Source: an uncultured Olsenella sp. (GTDB lineage Bacteria > Actinomycetota > Coriobacteriia > Coriobacteriales > Atopobiaceae). From it: a stretch of 64,000 nucleotides of DNA. This document shows positions 1 to 9,534 of this stretch, piece by piece. Every line of letters begins with the position of its first letter. The stretch's first letter is position 1. The translations under genes and the position numbers were made by a program. The stretch is taken from the NCBI GenBank assembly GCA_949287905.1, contig CASEHX010000013.1, positions 1-64,000 of the forward strand, read 5' to 3'. The notes beneath the pieces are model-generated. The model had not been told where the DNA came from. It was given only the letters and a program-made list of their open reading frames with translations, and did no database searches.

Positions 1-831
1 CTCCAGGCCGAGGTTGACAAGTCCGCGTCCCTGGTTGAGTCCGACTACACGGCCTCGACATGGGCCGACTACCAGAAGGCCCTCGAGATTGCCAAGGCTG
101 TCCTCGCCCACGACGGGGCAACGCAGGACGCGGTCAACATCACCCTCTCCGAACTCATCGCCGCTCGCGAGGCCCTCGCCGCCATGCCGAACTACGACAA
201 GCTCCAGGCCGCCATCGACGGCACCGAGGGCCTCGTCGAGTCCGACTACACGGCCGAGTCCTGGGCCGCCCTCCAGCAGGCCCTGGCCGAGGCCCAGCAG
301 GCCCTGGCCTCCGAGGACCAGAAGGTCGTCGACGAGGCCGAGGCCGCCCTCAACGCCGCGGTCAAGGCCCTCGTCGAGGTCCAGCAGCCCGAGCCCGGAA
401 CCGACGTCGACACCTCCAAGCTCGAGGCCGCCATCGCCGGAACCGAGGGCCTGAAGGCCGACGACTACACCGCCGAGTCCTGGGCCGCCTTCCAGGAGGC
501 GCTCGACGCCGCCAGGGCCGCCCTCGGCTCCGACGACCAGGCCGAGGTCGACAAGGCCGCTGCGGCCCTGACCGACGCCATCGAGGCCCTCGTCGAGGTC
601 GAGCCCTCCGATCCTGGCACCGACGAGCCCGGCACGGACGAGCCCGGCGGCACCACCGACCCGGATGACCAGAAGCCCGGCGACACCACAAAGCCCGGCG
701 GGTCCACCACCGGTGGCTCCACCTCCGGCGGCAACCTCGCCCAGACGGGCGACCCGACCTCCATGGTCGCGGTTCTCGCCACGGCGCTCGCCGGCGCCGG
801 CGCCCTCGTCGCCTCTCGCAGGCGTCGCTAG
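1..831 (+). CDS. C-terminal part of a FIVAR-repeat, sortase-anchored surface protein (5' end outside window)
   Basis: The frame is open from base 1, so only the last 276 residues are present. Three repeats of about 75 residues carry the FIVAR pattern: a tyrosine-containing ESDYTAESWAA-type motif, then LQQALAEAQ, then an Ala-rich helix. They are followed by a Pro/Gly/Thr/Asp linker and a cell-wall sorting signal: LAQTG, a hydrophobic stretch and SRRRR at the C terminus. FIVAR modules are found in large surface adhesins and glycan-acting enzymes, so a cell-wall-attached extracellular role is likely. The anchor is LAxTG rather than LPxTG, the form associated with class E sortases in high-GC actinobacteria. 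The catalytic or ligand-binding part lies upstream of the window, so its function cannot be named. Confidence 0.85.
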   Translation, partial: LQAEVDKSASLVESDYTASTWADYQKALEIAKAVLAHDGATQDAVNITLSELIAAREALAAMPNYDKLQAAIDGTEGLVESDYTAESWAALQQALAEAQQALASEDQKVVDEAEAALNAAVKALVEVQQPEPGTDVDTSKLEAAIAGTEGLKADDYTAESWAAFQEALDAARAALGSDDQAEVDKAAAALTDAIEALVEVEPSDPGTDEPGTDEPGGTTDPDDQKPGDTTKPGGSTTGGSTSGGNLAQTGDPTSMVAVLATALAGAGALVASRRRR

Positions 832-867
832 CGCCAACCCCGGCAAAGCCGGAACACAGCTCCAAGA

Positions 868-902
868 GGGGGGCGCCTCGCAGCAGCGGGGCGCCCCCTT
901 TC
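868..902 (+). terminator. Rho-independent terminator after the surface protein
   Basis: A GGGGGCGCC stem pairs with GGCGCCCCC across a 12-base loop and is followed by TTT. It lies 37 bases after the stop codon. Confidence 0.8.
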
Positions 903-974
903 ACGTGACGTACCTGGATGTTAGTGTCACCGCTCGTCTTGGTTGAGAGGCGAAGGCTCTCTCGCAATCGCCAA

Positions 975-1016
975 GAAAAAGCCGGCCAGGAGGCTACATG
1001 TGCCTCCTGGCCGGCT
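975..1016 (-). terminator. Rho-independent terminator of the phosphofructokinase gene
   Basis: This is a perfect 15-bp inverted repeat (AGCCGGCCAGGAGGC) with a 7-base loop. Read on the minus strand the second arm runs into TTTTT, so it terminates transcription coming from the minus-strand gene at 1063-2247. Confidence 0.85.
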
Positions 1017-1062
1017 GCTTACGGGATTTGGAACCCCAGCTCCCGGCTAACGTCAGAGAGCG

Positions 1063-2247
1063 CTACGGCAGCGGCGGGAGCTGCTCGGGCATATCGCCCA
1101 CGAGCGGGCGCACGTAACGGAGGAACTCCTCGGTGACGCCCATGCCGTCCGCGCTGATCCACTCCGCGGGGACGTGACGCACCTGGTTTGCCACGGACTT
1201 CACGTCTATGAGCTTGGTGTGCACCTCATACGGGTCATCCGCCACGCGCTGGAGGGCGCACATCTTGACGGTCTCGCCGTCGAGGGCGGCGCGCGTGCTC
1301 GTGCCGCCGATCATGTACGCCTCGTCGAGGTCAACGCGGCTCACGACCTGGCTCGCGCAGCGCTGCAGCGTGGAGAACTCCACCGCGCGCGTCTTGCAGC
1401 CAAGTCGCTCCTTGGTGACGGAGGCTAGGTAGCGACCGGTTCCGGAGAGCGTTGCCAGGTGACCAAACTCGTCCACGCCTGCGCCCGGCGTGGCAAGCTC
1501 GCAGTAGAGCTTGCCCTCCGGCGTGCGCACGCCCTCGCTCACGCCCACCATCACGGTGTTCTTGGTTTCCAGCAGCTTGGCAAGGCGCTCCATGAGGACG
1601 TCCTCAACGAGCGGCACCTCGGGCAGGAGCACGAGGTCGGGGTTTGCCAGTGCGGAGGACGCCGCGAGCCAGCCGGCGTCGCGGCCCATGATCTCTACGA
1701 AGGTCACGCTTTTGAGGTCGTAGACGTCGGCGTCGAGGGCGAGCTCCGCGGTGGAGGTTGCCACGAGGCGAGCGGCGCTGCCAAAGCCGGGGGTGTGGTC
1801 GGTGCCCACCAGGTCGTTGTCGATGGTCTTGGGGATGCCCATGAAGCGAATCTCACTGCCGATGCTCTGGCCGTAGTCGCCCAGCTTGGCAATGGTGTCC
1901 ATCGAGTCGTTGCCGCCGATGTAGAGAACGCAGCTTGCGCCCTCCTCCTCAAAGCGGCGGAAGAGCTCCTGATAGACGCTCTCGTCATCCGTGGCCTGCG
2001 GAAGCTTGAAGCGGCAGCTGCCGAGCCAGCTCGCCGGCGTCTGCTTGAGCAGGGCGAGGCTGCGGGAGTCGGGGACCGCCTCGTCGAGGTTCACCGTTCG
2101 CCCGGCAAGGAATCCCTGGATGCCATAGCGCATGCCGGTGACGCGAACCCCGAGGGAGCGCGCCGCCGCAATCACGCCCGCAAGGCTCGCGTTGATCGCC
2201 GCCGTAGGTCCGCCTGACTGTCCGACCAGCACGCACTTCTCGCTCAT
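1063..2247 (-). CDS. pfp: Pyrophosphate-dependent 6-phosphofructokinase
   Basis: A 394-residue member of the PfkA family. It phosphorylates fructose 6-phosphate in glycolysis. Two positions that decide the phosphoryl donor are of the PPi type: the GGND motif (residues 111-114) has Asp where ATP enzymes have Gly, and PKTIDND (139-145) has Lys where ATP enzymes have Gly. The N terminus (VGQSGGPTAAIN) is the usual phosphate loop and MGRDAGW is the family's conserved segment. PPi as donor is therefore expected, which makes the step reversible. The start ATG has a GGGAG-type ribosome site. The gene stands alone between its terminator and a MITE-like repeat, and enolase lies next upstream on the same strand. 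A regulated pyrophosphatase is encoded 9 kb away. Confidence 0.9.
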   Translation of the reverse strand: MSEKCVLVGQSGGPTAAINASLAGVIAAARSLGVRVTGMRYGIQGFLAGRTVNLDEAVPDSRSLALLKQTPASWLGSCRFKLPQATDDESVYQELFRRFEEEGASCVLYIGGNDSMDTIAKLGDYGQSIGSEIRFMGIPKTIDNDLVGTDHTPGFGSAARLVATSTAELALDADVYDLKSVTFVEIMGRDAGWLAASSALANPDLVLLPEVPLVEDVLMERLAKLLETKNTVMVGVSEGVRTPEGKLYCELATPGAGVDEFGHLATLSGTGRYLASVTKERLGCKTRAVEFSTLQRCASQVVSRVDLDEAYMIGGTSTRAALDGETVKMCALQRVADDPYEVHTKLIDVKSVANQVRHVPAEWISADGMGVTEEFLRYVRPLVGDMPEQLPPLP

Positions 2248-2297
2248 GGGGCGCTCCCTTCTGTTTCTACGATGTAAACAGCATAGCGCATAGGGCC

Positions 2298-2495
2298 GAG
2301 GCAGTATTTTGCGAGTCGACTGTCACTTTGGGCCTCGTTTGTGTGGACAAAACTGTCCTACATCGAAAGAGCGGGGAAATGATTGATATGCCAACTGGGG
2401 TTTTGTAGGTTTTGGGTTGCGTTTGATCGCTTGGAGAAAGGGCGACCCACACAAACGAGGCCCAAAGTGACACCGGAGGCTCGATTTACTGCCTC
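2298..2495. repeat. MITE-like element A, 198 bp with ~50-bp terminal inverted repeats
   Basis: The outer ends are GAGGCAGTA and its complement. Further in, GTCACTTTGGGCCTCGTTTG on the left is matched in inverted orientation on the right. The middle (about 90 bp) is AT-rich and has no credible gene. A second element with the same ends and nearly the same length lies at 14102-14298. Reading frames through it are short and explained by the repeat. It fills most of the 428-base gap between phosphofructokinase and enolase. Confidence 0.8.
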
Positions 2496-2578
2496 AAGGG
2501 TCTGGCGACGTCTCCAGAGCGTGCCGCCGGCGCTGCCTGCATTCCGGTGAGGGGTTCCGAGTCGCAATCAAGAATGGG

Positions 2579-2606
2579 GCCGCCCCGAGCGATTGCTCGA
2601 GGCGGC
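2579..2606 (-). terminator. Possible terminator of enolase
   Basis: GCCGCC and GGCGGC arms enclose a CGAGC/GCTCG inner stem with a GATT loop. On the minus strand the tail is only moderately T-rich, so the assignment rests mainly on stem strength and position, 70 bases past the enolase stop. Confidence 0.45.
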
Positions 2607-2675
2607 ACCAAAGAAGGAGGGCGGATTCATTGCCTACGCAAGGCTGCGGAAGGTGATGCGTCCGAAACGCCTGCC

Positions 2676-3980
<1,305 letters not shown>

Positions 3981-4178
3981 TCACTCTGGTTAACTTCACT
4001 AGTCAAAGTGTACCCTTTCTAACTTTCGCCAAGCGTCTCCTCGCCAAATTCACGAACGCGTTTCCACGCTGAGAAGCGATGTTTCGATTTTGCGCAGGCT
4101 CACCCCAACCGCGCCCGCGCGTCTATACTCTTACCGTCCGCTTGACCCGGCAATGAGGCCCACAAAATCGGAGGTAGC

Positions 4179-5600
4179 ATGGGAGCGTTCTTTGGCGCTG
4201 TATCTCACCGTGACGTTGCACTGGACGTGTTCTTTGGCGTCGACTACCACTCTCACCTCGGAACCCGCCGCGCCGGCATGGTCTCGTGCCGCGAGGGGGG
4301 CGGCTTCAACCGCCAGATCCACTCCATCGAGAACACGCCGTTCCGCACCAAGTTCGAGCACGACCTCCCCGAGCTCTCGGGCACCTGCGCGATGGGCTGC
4401 ATCTCCGACTCCGACCCGCAGCCGCTGCTCGTTCGCTCCCACCTGGGCGTCTACGCCATCTCCACGGTCGGCGCCATCGGCAACATGGACGAGATCGTGG
4501 CCAACTTCGAGAAGGACGGCCGCCAGTTCACCGCCACCAGCTCCGGCGCGGTCAACATCAACGAGCTCGTTGCCGCGCTCATCAACACGCAGGCCACCAT
4601 CGTCGAGGGCATCCGCTACGCGCAGGACACGATCGAGGGCTCGCTCACGCTGCTCATCATGACGGAGTCCGGCGAGCTCATCGCCGCCCGCGACGCCATG
4701 GGCCGTCTGCCCGTCCTCATCGGCAAGGACGATGACGGCTACTGCGTCTCCTTCGAGTCCTTCGCCTACGGCAAGCTCGGCTACGCCGACGAGTACGAGC
4801 TGGGCTCCGCGGAGATCGTCAAGATCACCGCGGACGGCTACGAGACCATCTCGTCCGCCCGCGACGAGATGCGCATCTGCGCGTTCCTCTGGGTCTACTA
4901 CGGCTATCCCAACTCCAACTACGAGGGCGTCAACGTTGAGTGCATGCGCTACCGCAACGGCGCCATCATGGCCCGCGACGAGCGCGAGCACGGCCTGCTC
5001 CCCGAGGTCGACTACGTTGCCGGCATGCCCGACTCCGGCCTGCCGCACGGCATCGGCTACGCCAACGAGTCCGGCGTGCCGCTCGCTCGCCCGTTCGTCA
5101 AGTACACGCCCACCTGGCCGCGCTCCTTCATGCCTGCCAACCAGGAGGTCCGCAACCGCGTTGCCAAGATGAAGCAGATCCCGGTGCCCGAGCTCATCCG
5201 CGACAAGCGCCTGCTGCTCGTCGACGACTCCATCGTCCGCGGCACCCAGATGCGCGAGACGATCGACTTCCTGCGCGACACCGGCGTCTCCGAGGTCCAC
5301 ATGCGCTCGGCCTGCCCGCCGATCATGTACGGCTGCAAGTTCCTCTCGTTCTCCCGCAGCCGCTCCGAGTACGAGCTCATCGCGCGCCGCAAGGTCCGCG
5401 AGCTCGAGGGCGACGAGGGCGAGAAGCACCTCGACGAGTACTCCGACGGCCACAGCGAGCGCGGCCGCTGCCTGCTTCGTTCCATCTGCGAGGAGATGGG
5501 CTTCGACTCGCTGGAGTACCAGAGCCTGGACGGCATGCTCGAGGCCATCGGCATCGACCGCAAGAAGATCTGCACCTACTGCTGGACCGGTCGCGACTAG
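4179..5600 (+). CDS. PurF-family paralogue lacking the catalytic cysteine
   Basis: A 473-residue protein aligned along its whole length with glutamine PRPP amidotransferases. It has an N-terminal Ntn-hydrolase-type glutaminase fold (YHSHLGTRRAGM) and a C-terminal phosphoribosyltransferase domain with the PRPP loop LLLVDDSIVRGTQ (from residue 345). True PurF begins with Cys after Met removal or propeptide cleavage. This protein begins MGAFFGAVS, so glutamine hydrolysis by the usual nucleophile is not possible. It could use free ammonia, act on another substrate or be regulatory. The start is supported by a GGAGG site at 4170-4174, and a TATACT -10-like hexamer lies at 4124-4129. Comparable Cys-less proteins are, as I recall, widespread in Firmicutes and Coriobacteria under the name amidophosphoribosyltransferase. 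Confidence 0.8.
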   Translation: MGAFFGAVSHRDVALDVFFGVDYHSHLGTRRAGMVSCREGGGFNRQIHSIENTPFRTKFEHDLPELSGTCAMGCISDSDPQPLLVRSHLGVYAISTVGAIGNMDEIVANFEKDGRQFTATSSGAVNINELVAALINTQATIVEGIRYAQDTIEGSLTLLIMTESGELIAARDAMGRLPVLIGKDDDGYCVSFESFAYGKLGYADEYELGSAEIVKITADGYETISSARDEMRICAFLWVYYGYPNSNYEGVNVECMRYRNGAIMARDEREHGLLPEVDYVAGMPDSGLPHGIGYANESGVPLARPFVKYTPTWPRSFMPANQEVRNRVAKMKQIPVPELIRDKRLLLVDDSIVRGTQMRETIDFLRDTGVSEVHMRSACPPIMYGCKFLSFSRSRSEYELIARRKVRELEGDEGEKHLDEYSDGHSERGRCLLRSICEEMGFDSLEYQSLDGMLEAIGIDRKKICTYCWTGRD

Positions 5601-5634
5601 CCTCAGCTTGCCCCACAGAGAGCGTGAGTTTTTC

Positions 5635-5670
5635 AGTGGACGGGCGTCAATGCCCGTCCACTGTTTCTTT
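5635..5670 (+). terminator. Rho-independent terminator after the PurF-like gene
   Basis: AGTGGACGGGC pairs perfectly with GCCCGTCCACT (11 bp, 6-base loop) and is followed by GTTTCTTT. Confidence 0.9.
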
Positions 5671-5715
5671 GGTTGCTAAGATGGGCCTACCGAGAAGACC
5701 CCTGAAGGGAGGCAC

Positions 5716-6453
5716 ATGCCCTACGTCCTGATCGCCCTCGGGGCGCTCTCGCTCGCCTATGGCATCCTCATGGCGGCGCTCTATCCTGCCGGTGGGTTCT
5801 TCCTCGTGTGGATCGCGATCGGCGCGGCGCTCGCGGCGGCGGGCTGGGCCGTGCTCACCGGGCGCTGGGACCGGCTCGGCGCATGGGTGCGCCGTGCGAT
5901 CTGCGGCGCTGCCGTGATCGCGCTTCTCGCCGTTATCGGGGTCTGCGCCCTGGTGGGGACGACGGCCGCCGCCCGCCCTCCGGCGGGCCTGGACGCCATT
6001 GTGGTGCTGGGCGCCGGCCTGCGGCCCGACGGCACACCCACGGAGACCCTGCGCTACCGTCTTGACGCCGCGCTGGCCTACCTCGAGGAGAACCCCGACA
6101 CCACCTGCATCGTCTCGGGCGGGCAGGGCTTTGGCGAGACGCGCCCCGAGGCCGAGGCCATGGCGGAGTACCTAGTTGAGAACGGCCTTGCCGAGAGTCG
6201 CGTGACCAAGGAGACGCGCTCCGCCACCACGGCGGAGAACGTGAGCAACTCCTCCGAGCTTCTCGTCCCGGGCGCTACGGTTGCCGTGGTCACCAACGAC
6301 TTCCACCTCTACCGAGCCCTGCGCATTGCCGAGAAGAACGGTCTGCCCGGCGCCCACGGCCTTGCCGCGCAGACCAACCCGCTCTACCTGCCGCAGGCGA
6401 TGCTGCGCGAGTGCTTTGCGATCGCGAAGAACACCCTCACCGGAGACATGTGA
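5716..6453 (+). CDS. YdcF/SanA-like DUF218 membrane protein
   Basis: A 245-residue protein with three N-terminal hydrophobic segments (about residues 3-20, 26-47, 60-82) and a DUF218 domain. Domain marks are DAIVVLGAGLRPDGTPTETLRYRLDAA, the Gly-rich CIVSGGQGFGE, RSATTAENVSNS and VVTNDFHLYRA. The domain is found in envelope-associated proteins such as SanA and ElyC that affect envelope integrity, and its exact reaction is unsettled. It is expected in the membrane with the domain outside or at the surface. The ATG follows GGGAGGCAC. It is a single-gene unit flanked by terminators at 5635-5670 and 6485-6524. Confidence 0.8.
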   Translation: MPYVLIALGALSLAYGILMAALYPAGGFFLVWIAIGAALAAAGWAVLTGRWDRLGAWVRRAICGAAVIALLAVIGVCALVGTTAAARPPAGLDAIVVLGAGLRPDGTPTETLRYRLDAALAYLEENPDTTCIVSGGQGFGETRPEAEAMAEYLVENGLAESRVTKETRSATTAENVSNSSELLVPGATVAVVTNDFHLYRALRIAEKNGLPGAHGLAAQTNPLYLPQAMLRECFAIAKNTLTGDM

Positions 6454-6484
6454 CGACGCGTGACGCCGAACGGTGACGCAAAGG

Positions 6485-6524
6485 GGCGGGGCTCCGGGAC
6501 ATGATCGCTTCCCGGAGCCCCGCC
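6485..6524. terminator. Strong hairpin shared by convergent genes
   Basis: GCGGGGCTCCGGGA and TCCCGGAGCCCCGC form a 14-bp stem. It lies between the convergent DUF218 and isocitrate dehydrogenase genes. T-rich sequence (CTGTTTT) follows on the plus strand at some distance, and there is none close by on the minus strand. Confidence 0.7.
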
Positions 6525-6549
6525 TCATCTCTGTTTTGGTCTTCGCTCG

Positions 6550-7764
6550 CTAGGCGGCGGCCTCGGCGTCCAGCGTCTCGCGGATGGCGAGGATGAACTC
6601 GCGGGTGCCCAGCGTCTCCGGGTTCTCGAGCGACGTGATGCGTGCGAGGTCGCCGGTCATGCGCCCGGACTCGATCGTGTGGACCGTGGCCGCCTCCAGA
6701 CGGTTGGCAAAGTCCACGAGCTCGGGCAGCTCGTCCAGCTCCCCGCGCTTGCGCAGGGCGCCGGTCCAGGCAAAGATCGTGGCCACGGAGTTGGTGGACG
6801 TGGCCTCCCCGCGCAGGTGCTTGTAGTAGTGGCGCTGCACGGTGCCGTGGGCCGCCTCGTACTCGAAGTAGCCGTGCGGCGAGACGAGCACGGAGGTCAT
6901 CATCGCCAGGCTGCCAAACGCCGAGGAGAGCATGTCGCTCATGACGTCGCCGTCGTAGTTCTTGCACGCCCAGATGAAGCCGCCCTCGGACTTGACCACG
7001 CGGGCCACGGCGTCGTCGATCAGCGTGTAGAAGTACTCGATGCCGGCCGCCTCAAAGCGCTCGCGGTACTCGGCCTCGTAGATGTCCGCAAAGACGTCCT
7101 TGAAGCGGTGGTCGTAGGTCTTGGAGATCGTGTCCTTGGTGGCAAACCAGAGGTCCTGGCCCGTGGAGAGCGCGTACTCAAAGCAGCTGCGGGCAAAGCT
7201 CTCGATGGAGGCGTCAAGGTTGTGCTGGCCCTGGACCACGCCCGGGCCGTCAAAGACGTGGACGAGCTCGCGGCGCTCGGTGCCGTCCTCGGCGGTGTAG
7301 ACCAGCTCCACCTTGCCGGGGCCGTCGATGCGCATCTCGGAGTTCTTGTAGACGTCGCCGTAGGCGTGACGCGCGATGGTGATGGGCTTCTTCCAGCAGC
7401 TGACCACGGGGTCGATGCCCTTGACCACGATGGGCGCGCGGAAGACCGTGCCGTCGAGCAGCGCACGGATCGTGCCGTTGGGGCTCTTCCACATCTGCTT
7501 CAGGCCGTACTCCTCAACACGCGCGGCGTTGGGGGTGATGGTGGCGCACTTGACGGCCACGCCCAGGCGCTTGGTGGCCTCGGCGGAGTCAACGGTGACC
7601 TGGTCGTCGGTCTTGTCGCGATACTCGAGGCCGAGGTCGTAGTACTCGGTCTTGAGGTCAACGTAGGGGCAGATGAGCTCGTCCTTGATGATCTGCCAGA
7701 TGATGCGGGTCATCTCGTCGCCGTCCATCTCGACGAGCGGGGTCTTCATCTCGATCTTGGCCAT
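6550..7764 (-). CDS. icd: NADP-type isocitrate dehydrogenase (eukaryotic-like subfamily)
   Basis: A 404-residue enzyme of oxidative decarboxylation of isocitrate to 2-oxoglutarate. The N terminus [17 protein letters not shown], the substrate-binding [20 protein letters not shown], and [19 protein letters not shown] with its [10 protein letters not shown] follow-up identify the homodimeric eukaryotic-type family rather than the E. coli type. The ATG has GGGAGG upstream. It probably serves 2-oxoglutarate and NADPH supply for glutamate synthesis in a fermenter without a full citric acid cycle, which is an inference. It is the last gene before the terminator hairpin and is separated from the next minus-strand gene by 207 GC-rich bases. 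Confidence 0.95.
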   Translation of the reverse strand: MAKIEMKTPLVEMDGDEMTRIIWQIIKDELICPYVDLKTEYYDLGLEYRDKTDDQVTVDSAEATKRLGVAVKCATITPNAARVEEYGLKQMWKSPNGTIRALLDGTVFRAPIVVKGIDPVVSCWKKPITIARHAYGDVYKNSEMRIDGPGKVELVYTAEDGTERRELVHVFDGPGVVQGQHNLDASIESFARSCFEYALSTGQDLWFATKDTISKTYDHRFKDVFADIYEAEYRERFEAAGIEYFYTLIDDAVARVVKSEGGFIWACKNYDGDVMSDMLSSAFGSLAMMTSVLVSPHGYFEYEAAHGTVQRHYYKHLRGEATSTNSVATIFAWTGALRKRGELDELPELVDFANRLEAATVHTIESGRMTGDLARITSLENPETLGTREFILAIRETLDAEAAA

Positions 7765-7971
7765 GGGAGCCTCCCGGGGTCGCTGTGGTCACGGGGAGAA
7801 ATGTAGCACGTGCGTGGGCCGGGGCGGAAAAATGAGACGCGCCTGACACATGCTGGAGGCGACGGGCACTGCGTCGGGGAGCGGCGGCCGACGAGGGGCG
7901 GCGACTGGGCGCCCCGCGGGGGGGCGGCGCACCGCGATCCCGCGTGGCACGTGACCCGCCGCAGACGCACC

Positions 7972-9426
7972 CTAAAGCTCGGTGGAGAAGCCGTCCAGGC
8001 GCCAGGGGATGTCTCCCTCGCCGGCGCTCAGCTTGGCATAGAGCCGCGTGCCCTCCACCGCCAGGAGCCCGGTGTCAAACCAGGCTCGACTCCCGTCGTC
8101 CGACACGGCGAGAAGGCCCTCCGCCTGAACGCGCGCAAACGTGAGCGCGAGGTAGCCGCGCAGAACGCAGCGGTCGGGACCCCAGGAGTCGGGGGCGAGG
8201 CTCTCGGCGAGGCGCCCCAGGGCCTTGTCCCAGGAGCCGAGGTCGACGGTGGTGGCGAGCAGCCGCTCCGCCTGAACGAGCGGGCCCTCGGGCTCGCTCA
8301 GCCCCTCGAGGCCCACGTCGGAGGGCTCGCCGGCGTCCACCTCGACGAGCGTCCAGTGCTTGCCCGCAACGGCCCTGGCGGAGCGCCTGAGCGAGACCCT
8401 GACGGGACCCGAGCCGTCCGAGCGCAGGTAGCGCAGGGGGAAGCTCACGCTGCTGCGCGTGCCCTCGACCGTCCCCGTGGAGCGGGCCGCGCGGAAGTCC
8501 TCCTCGAGCGTGCCCAACGGGTCCACGTCCGGGGGAAGGACCTGGTAGAGGGCGCTCAGCTGCTCGCTCGGGCAGCGGACGTCCGTGTGGAAGTCGCGCG
8601 GGAGGCTGGGCTTGGGCGGCGCCGCGGGCGTCGCGGGGGCGACGGGCAGCGGGGGAGTCGCGGGCGCGGGCCCGGGTGCAGGTTCCGGCGCGGGCTCGGG
8701 GGCAACGGCGCTCTCGGCGGGCTCCTCCGGCTCGGGCACGTAGGTGATCGTGAGGGAGATCGAGGGCTTGGGGGCCTCGGCGGGCGCGGGTGCCGCCGCG
8801 GGCGCGGGCTCCGGTTCCGGCGTGGGCTCCGGCTCGGCGGCAGATTCCGCCGCGGCGTCTGTCTCGGCCTCCGGGGCGAGAAGAACCTCGGCCTCGACCT
8901 CGGCCTCCGCCTCCGGTTCTGCCGCGGTTGCCTGCGCGCCTTCGGCCTCGGCCCCCGCGTCCTTCTCGGCAGCCGCCTCCGTCTGTACGGCATCGGCTTC
9001 GGGCTCCATGTCCTTCTCGGCAGCCGTTTCGTCCTCGGGAACAACCGTCTCGGGCTCCGCGACCTTCTCGACGTGCCGCGGCTTCACGGGCTTGAGCGCC
9101 TTGGCGCCGCGCCGCCGCTTCCAGGGCTTGTTGCCGGGCGCCTTGGTCTCGGCGCCTCGCGCGGACGCCTCGAGTGCGCGGTCGTACTCCTCGTTGGAGA
9201 TCACCGTGGCGTAGACGTAGCCCTTCTTGAAGACGGTCAGCTTGATGAACTCGTCGAGCTTCTCGCAGAGCTCGCGCATGGTGGAGCAGCCCAGATCCTC
9301 CACGCAGAGGCCGTCCGCCTCGAGGACCTCCTCGACGCGCGGCAGCAGGGTCTGTCTCCTCACGCCGAGCTCGCGCGAGAGCAGCTGATAGAGATACAGG
9401 CGGTTGCCTGGGGTCATCTTTGCCAT
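7972..9426 (-). CDS. DUF3825-like protein with N-terminal helical domain and long disordered linker
   Basis: A 484-residue cytosolic protein in three parts. Residues 1-85 are a compact helical domain (LYLYQLLSRELGVRRQTLLP... CSTMRELCEKLDEF) that resembles the OST-HTH/LOTUS-like domains often found in front of DUF3825. Residues about 95-280 are low-complexity Ala/Glu/Pro, acidic at first and Pro-rich later. Residues about 290-484 resemble DUF3825: an allele-like CVLRGYLALTFARVQAEG, AWFDTGLL and LYAKL, ending in WRLDGF. DUF3825 is associated with RNA-related functions in some proteins, so an RNA-binding role is possible, but I recognise this from pattern only. AAGAGG precedes the start. The linker's composition makes opposite-strand frames open, and those are not genes. 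Confidence 0.55.
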   Translation of the reverse strand: MAKMTPGNRLYLYQLLSRELGVRRQTLLPRVEEVLEADGLCVEDLGCSTMRELCEKLDEFIKLTVFKKGYVYATVISNEEYDRALEASARGAETKAPGNKPWKRRRGAKALKPVKPRHVEKVAEPETVVPEDETAAEKDMEPEADAVQTEAAAEKDAGAEAEGAQATAAEPEAEAEVEAEVLLAPEAETDAAAESAAEPEPTPEPEPAPAAAPAPAEAPKPSISLTITYVPEPEEPAESAVAPEPAPEPAPGPAPATPPLPVAPATPAAPPKPSLPRDFHTDVRCPSEQLSALYQVLPPDVDPLGTLEEDFRAARSTGTVEGTRSSVSFPLRYLRSDGSGPVRVSLRRSARAVAGKHWTLVEVDAGEPSDVGLEGLSEPEGPLVQAERLLATTVDLGSWDKALGRLAESLAPDSWGPDRCVLRGYLALTFARVQAEGLLAVSDDGSRAWFDTGLLAVEGTRLYAKLSAGEGDIPWRLDGFSTEL

Positions 9427-9534
9427 GGGGCCTCTTTTCGGGGGTTGTCCGCGACGCGCTGCGACGCGGGCGAAACGGTCCTCTACCTTACTCTGAAATT
9501 GTGGAGGGGGACTGCGAGAAGTTTCGCGAAGGAT

